A stretch of DNA of 64,000 nucleotides, taken from NCBI GenBank assembly GCA_039105265.1, contig JAPFFF010000023.1, forward strand, positions 2,108,001-2,172,000, read 5' to 3'. The position numbers were made by a program, and so were the translations under genes. Source of the DNA: Tritrichomonas musculus (Eukaryota > Parabasalia > Tritrichomonadida > Tritrichomonadidae). This document shows, piece by piece, positions 59,719 to 64,000 of this stretch. The notes under the pieces were generated by a model. That model saw only the letters and a list, made by a program, of their open reading frames with translations, ran no database searches and had not been told where the DNA came from. Position 1 is the stretch's first letter, and every line of letters begins with the position of its first letter.

Positions 59719-62136
59719 TCAGATTGTTTTGCTATTAATTACGTCTTGACAGAATTGTTTGTAGTCAATTTCATCAGAAAGATTCACTCTGTATTTTCTG
59801 ATAAGCGCAGTGGTTTCGGATGAGTGAATAACGAAGCCAATGTTATTCAATCTCCTTTGAAACTCTTCGGTCGAAATTGTTGGAGTGTTAATACCGCTGA
59901 AAGAGTTCTCAATTCTCCTGTGTCTAGCCAGAAGTTTTTCACGAATTTGAATGCAGGCAATTTCTGCTTCACGATTAATTTCATAAGATATTGGAGTAGC
60001 TGTTAATGAAGATCTAACTTCGTTGCTTGTGATATCTTCATTGTCAAAAGCACGATTAAACATAATATAATTGAAAATATCTGGTCGTTTGGGATCCTTA
60101 AAAGCATCAATAATCATTTCAATTTCATTTCTAGTTACAGGGAAATCAACTTGAGCAAAGCAGGCTTGAACTTTGTACGAGTTGACTGTTCCATTATGAA
60201 GAGTATCATATCTTTCAAATAAATTGGATGGTTGGAATCGTCTTTGATTGCAGTAACTCTTCAAACGGCGCAAGAAATCGTGAACTTGGGGAGAAAGTTG
60301 TGATAATATACGATTTGTTTGAGCTTGAGGATCGACTGGTTCTTGAAGAGCTGCTGTTTGAGCTTCTTCAATAGCATGTTTGCGTACGTTGACGCAATCT
60401 TCTGAGATCTGAAGATAATTAATTTCAGATGATCCAGAAACTCTGTAGTATGATATTAACAATCGTGCTTCTGTTTGAGTTAATGATGCTGGAAGAGAAT
60501 AAAGGAAGTTAATGAAATCTTGTTGAGGTATGACTCCTCGGTTTTGTTGATCTCTATGGCGGATTGGTGCAAGAAAATCAGTATTAGCATGTTCATTAGC
60601 ATCTGGTGCTGTAGCTGAGAGAATTTTGTTAAGAACATTAGATACTTGGATTGGAGGTAAGCTTGATGTGACTTGTGGTTTGTTTGGATATCCTGATGCT
60701 CGAACTGCTGGCTGTTGATCATTATCATTTGAAGCTGCCGAATAAGGCCTAATTGGTTGATCAACTTGTGCGCAGAGATCGCGCCAAGATACTGTTCCTC
60801 TTTCTGTTCCTGGGAATCCTTCACGAATAGCTGCAATTTCTTGGTGTGATGCGTCAAATCTAACAAATTGAATGATTGAAGCAAGTTGTGATGCTGATAT
60901 ATTGCCACTGTTTTCTCTATCATATCGAAGAGCAACACGAGAAAGATTTTGTCGAGTATCATATAAGTATTGGCGAAGTCTTGGAATGACATCATTGGTT
61001 GTGACTGTAACTGTTGTGTCAGGAGGTTTGGCAGCTGCTATAAAGTCCTTGTATCTAATGCCATTTGTTCCTTTGAAAAGTGATGCTAATGATTCAATTT
61101 CATCATTTTGGAGGCTGATTCGCATTCCTTGAATAATTCTAACAAATTTAATAAGAGGAATTTCATCTCCAGTGTAACCTTCACGTTCAAGGCTTGAGAA
61201 GTGAAGATCGAGGTCAATTCTTCTATCTTTAATTTCTCCTTTAGCTGCTTCGAAAAGGGTTTCAGGTGTTTGTGGAGGTGGAACATCTCCAACAGATCTA
61301 GCAGTGTTTGAAAGACGTGAAACTGTTTTTGGTGGATTATATTGATTAACTGCACGAATGAATAAACTATAGTTGCAAAGGCCGCTGTTAACCTCACAAA
61401 AACTGTTAGCAATTTCTTGATATTCATTTGGTGAAAGATTAGCTCCTAAGGCAGATAGTGAAGAAGCAAATTGATTGAATGGCATTTTACCAGTATTGAA
61501 TCGATCATTTTGAGAAAAGAAAAGTGGTAAATCAATCTGACGATCTTTTATGTATTTTGCAACAGCTGCAAAAGGAGGCGTAATTGCTGGAAGTTCATCT
61601 ACTGATTGAGACAATTGGCTTTTAGCCACTTTACGAACATCGTTTGCAAGTCTTAAATAATCAATTTCGTTGCCAACAGCATAGCATTTGGCAATGGTTG
61701 TATAACTTGGGGTTGCAGAAAAAGCACGATAAAAATTATCTGGAATTACGTGTCCAGTATTAAGTCTGTCAAAGGGAGAAAGTATTTCTCTTATTGTTTG
61801 CCTTCGTCTGGTAATTTCTCGGTATAATTCGAGAAGCTCTTTTGTGCAGTTTGGTGGTGTTTCAGAAATAGTTTGATTAAAACTAGAGGATTTAGTAATT
61901 CCATCAATAAGTGCACGAACATCAATTCCTTCATCTTTCTTATATGTATAAATAATTTGTTGGATGTTTCGGTTTGATAAGTTCATTCCAATATTAGAAA
62001 GCCAACGGTATAAGCTAACTTGGGAAATTATTCCGTTACGCTTAGTATCAAAGGAGAGTAGTTCATTTTCATAATCGACTGCATGAACTTTTGTGAAATC
62101 TTTCAAACGTTGTAAGATGCTATCAATTCCGTCCAT
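59719..62136 (-). CDS. Multi-EF-hand protein
   Basis: The protein has 805 residues made of about eight to ten pairs of EF-hand-like units: a helix followed by FDR.NTG.I....FYRAF and GNEIDYLRLANDV-type second hands (for example LLSFDTKRNGIISQVSLYRW, SPFDRLNTGHVIPDNFYRAF, FSQNDRFNTGKMPFNQFASS, RYDTLHNGTVNSYKVQACF). Many loops keep D-x-N/x-x-G spacing but miss some ligands, so only part may bind Ca2+. The repeats resemble EF-hand proteins of the trichomonad cytoskeleton and flagella, but location is not shown here. There is no signal or membrane segment. The ATG at 62136 is the first in frame, within 20 bases of a T-rich leader. Confidence 0.88.
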   Translation of the reverse strand: MDGIDSILQRLKDFTKVHAVDYENELLSFDTKRNGIISQVSLYRWLSNIGMNLSNRNIQQIIYTYKKDEGIDVRALIDGITKSSSFNQTISETPPNCTKELLELYREITRRRQTIREILSPFDRLNTGHVIPDNFYRAFSATPSYTTIAKCYAVGNEIDYLRLANDVRKVAKSQLSQSVDELPAITPPFAAVAKYIKDRQIDLPLFFSQNDRFNTGKMPFNQFASSLSALGANLSPNEYQEIANSFCEVNSGLCNYSLFIRAVNQYNPPKTVSRLSNTARSVGDVPPPQTPETLFEAAKGEIKDRRIDLDLHFSSLEREGYTGDEIPLIKFVRIIQGMRISLQNDEIESLASLFKGTNGIRYKDFIAAAKPPDTTVTVTTNDVIPRLRQYLYDTRQNLSRVALRYDRENSGNISASQLASIIQFVRFDASHQEIAAIREGFPGTERGTVSWRDLCAQVDQPIRPYSAASNDNDQQPAVRASGYPNKPQVTSSLPPIQVSNVLNKILSATAPDANEHANTDFLAPIRHRDQQNRGVIPQQDFINFLYSLPASLTQTEARLLISYYRVSGSSEINYLQISEDCVNVRKHAIEEAQTAALQEPVDPQAQTNRILSQLSPQVHDFLRRLKSYCNQRRFQPSNLFERYDTLHNGTVNSYKVQACFAQVDFPVTRNEIEMIIDAFKDPKRPDIFNYIMFNRAFDNEDITSNEVRSSLTATPISYEINREAEIACIQIREKLLARHRRIENSFSGINTPTISTEEFQRRLNNIGFVIHSSETTALIRKYRVNLSDEIDYKQFCQDVINSKTI

Positions 62137-63354
62137 TTTAAATTATTATAAAAAATAATAAAAAACCAATAAACCGTTTACATTTTTTTTATAAAGACCG
62201 ATAAGTTCTCCATATCTTAGAAAAAAAATGTTTTATTGATGAATTAATAATTCAATATGATTTACCACATGTTAAATAAGTATATAAATCTTTTTTTGCT
62301 CCAAAATGTTTTAAATTCATAGGAAATGAGGGATATTTGAATTTTCTAATAAGTTACCATATTGCTTTGGATAGGTCTAATTATGATTGTTATTTAATTT
62401 TTTTTTTTACTTTTTTTAAATAAATTCATTATATACAAAAGATGGTTGATTATTCTTTGATTTTTCTATTCTTCAATGAATTGTTCTATTTAAAATAACT
62501 TCATTAAATGCATTTAATTTATTAACATTAAAGATATTATCATAAATTTATATAATGAAATAAAGCCAAAATAATATGATGGTTAAAAAGAGAAAAAATC
62601 ATTTATAATGTATGGTCTCTGTCATTATATCATATATATATATATATATAAATATAAGTATATTGTTGTGATCAATATGCTTATTTTCCCAAAATTTAAG
62701 AAATTTTTACGATAGTAAATTGAGAATATCTTTTCAATTTTCAATAAAATGCAATCTTATCACAAAAATTTATTTGATCTCTGAAAAAAAAAAAAAAATA
62801 AAACTCAGAATTTTATGAAATTTTTGTTAAAAAAAAAAATAACGTGCTTGCTGAAAATGGTTTTTTCAACATGATTATATTGAGAAATTTTCATTAATAT
62901 GAAAGTTTTTTATATGATTACCAATTATAAACTCTTAAAAAAAATATATTAGAATAATTTCGTTGAAAAAAATTACTTATTCGAATGACGTTTTATTTTG
63001 GTTTAGTTTACTAAGTTATTTCTTAATAAAGTAAAAATAATATGAACATTAATAATGAGTGTTTTGCTCAAAATCAATTTTATGCTTTTATTTTAGATAT
63101 TAATAATTTAATAATGCAACTTTGTTGAACAATTTAACCACAAAATACTTCTGTTATAATCGAAATATATCAAAAAATGTTTATTGGCTTTTATTAATGT
63201 CAAAAATATCAAAATAATGTGATTTTTATATAAAGTTTTCTTGCATAAATTACAGTAAAAAAAAAAAAAAATTTTCTGAAAAAGTTTAACTTTCATCTAA
63301 GCTATATAACGTTGCTCAAAATTTCCACTCAGAAAAAAAAATCTTTTTGAATGA
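62137..63354. other. Intergenic, no gene seen; (TA)n at 62632-62651
   Basis: Very A+T-rich spacer with a TA dinucleotide run. The minus-strand ORF 63108-63296 is low complexity and not supported. Confidence 0.5.
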
Positions 63355-64000
63355 TTAATTGAATGTGAGGACGGTTTCCCTCTCCTTTCCCCTATAATGA
63401 TTTCTGAGCCCTTCCCGGTAGTTACAGAAAAATGTACGTGCGGTAATCTTCATGTTTCCGGGAAGAAATGCCACTTGTCCTCCCACTTGGGAGTCTCTCG
63501 CAAACTTCTTCAGCAGATGTCTGAGAATCCCAATACAATTTTTCAACTTAGGTCAGGTTCAATCGGTATTTCCGATTCAAAAATTGCAGTTTGTCAAAAG
63601 GTTAAAAACAATGTTTACTATGTCTCATGTGTCAAATGCAATCAAGTTTTTGTTGTTTTTATTGGTAGAGGCTCCATTTATGGACAATTCTCCAATGACC
63701 TTATTAAGGACAGGCTTAGACTCTCCGAAGCAATGCTCAACAACACGCAGCCACGGATCCAATTCCCACCAATGATCTGTCAGCTGATACGTGTTGACGA
63801 AATCACTAGGGATTCAGCGGTTGGATACAGTGACGGCACTCTTGATTTGGGTTTGGATGCGGAACTGGACCATGCTCAAGAGGGAGATTCTCCTTCACTT
63901 ATTGGAGAAAGAAATGGGGCAGATATTGACATTTATTCGCATGAAGCCGATGATCACGGTGATGTGAATGATGCTAATACTCTAGAATCAGAAATGATAT
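63355..64000 (+). CDS. Partial unknown protein, zinc-binding-like N-terminus (runs off window)
   Basis: The frame is open from 63355 to the last base; the first ATG is at 63397, giving at least 201 codons. The N-terminal part reads CTCGNLHVSGKKCHLSSH, a C-x-C...C...H pattern that could bind zinc, and a second CVKCNQ pair follows about 50 residues later. Then come RDSAVGYSDGTLDLGLDAEL and an acidic stretch. Base composition jumps to about 45-50% G+C at the start, unlike the roughly 20-25% flank, and protein-like sequence already begins before the ATG (ECEDGFPLLSP). It may be a mobile-element or transferred gene cut at its 5' edge. I do not recognise the family. Confidence 0.65.

Noticed and set aside
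60480-61427. ORFs of 171, 113 and 86 residues inside the EF-hand gene
   Set aside because: They are overlapping frames of a long, well-supported gene.
63452-63775. 107-residue plus-strand and 63-residue minus-strand ORFs at the right edge
   Set aside because: The frame open from 63355 to the window end is longer, continuous and has better composition; these overlap it in other frames.

Overview
The window looks like nuclear DNA of a parabasalid protist, most like Tritrichomonas foetus or a close relative. The intergenic DNA is very A+T rich, every recognisable gene is a single exon using the standard code, and the protein families are those expanded in trichomonads: BspA-type leucine-rich repeat proteins, DUF3447/ankyrin proteins, AIG1-like GTPases, TKL-like kinases with Sel1 repeats, a legumain (C13) peptidase and EF-hand proteins. 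Several enzyme genes look bacterial in origin (a GNAT acetyltransferase, an SsnA-like amidohydrolase and a dead L-rhamnose mutarotase). The species assignment is inference from gene content.

Layout. 1-6.2 kb: a BspA-like fragment at the edge, a GNAT gene, a MITE, and two decayed AIG1-like GTPase genes in divergent orientation. 6.6-8.6 kb: an LRR plus ADP-ribosylglycohydrolase fusion. 9.2-10.4 kb: two gene relics (one an L-rhamnose mutarotase with two stops) and a palindromic repeat. 10.6-14 kb: a DUF3447+BspA gene, a broken unknown gene and a small unknown gene. 14.2-30.4 kb: a gene joining a kinase tail, C2 domain and zinc fingers, then a 1.7 kb inverted duplication (15667-17357 and 28672-30388, each arm with a C2-protein gene and a leucine-type tRNA) enclosing about 11.3 kb with legumain, a large ankyrin protein, a broken DUF3447/BspA gene, a JAMM/MPN protease-like gene and three small DNA elements. 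30.6-33.7 kb: a 1031-residue BspA-type protein built from duplicated modules. 34.06-38.4 kb: a satellite of about 180 copies of a 24-bp unit with higher-order structure. 38.5-41 kb: an unknown gene and a gene-poor stretch with an inverted-repeat element. 41.8-49.5 kb: a decayed kinase/Sel1 gene, the amidohydrolase, a GRP170-like Hsp70 relative, tRNA-Pro and its relic, and an ankyrin relic. 49.9-53.2 kb: a polytopic membrane lipase with an array of N-glycosylation sequons. 54-57 kb: a decayed BspA gene and a 1.5 kb element with long terminal inverted repeats. 57-62.1 kb: an FCP1-type phosphatase, a small unknown gene and an EF-hand protein. The last 650 bases are clearly richer in G+C and hold an open frame running off the window.

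The window is not an operon-like system. It is a mosaic of housekeeping and enzyme genes set among expanded, partly decaying surface/scaffold families and many small mobile elements. The points most worth a second look are the 11 kb segment between inverted arms, the degenerate coding satellite, the four MITE-like elements with clear target duplications, the LRR-ADP-ribosylglycohydrolase fusion and the foreign-looking frame at the right edge.
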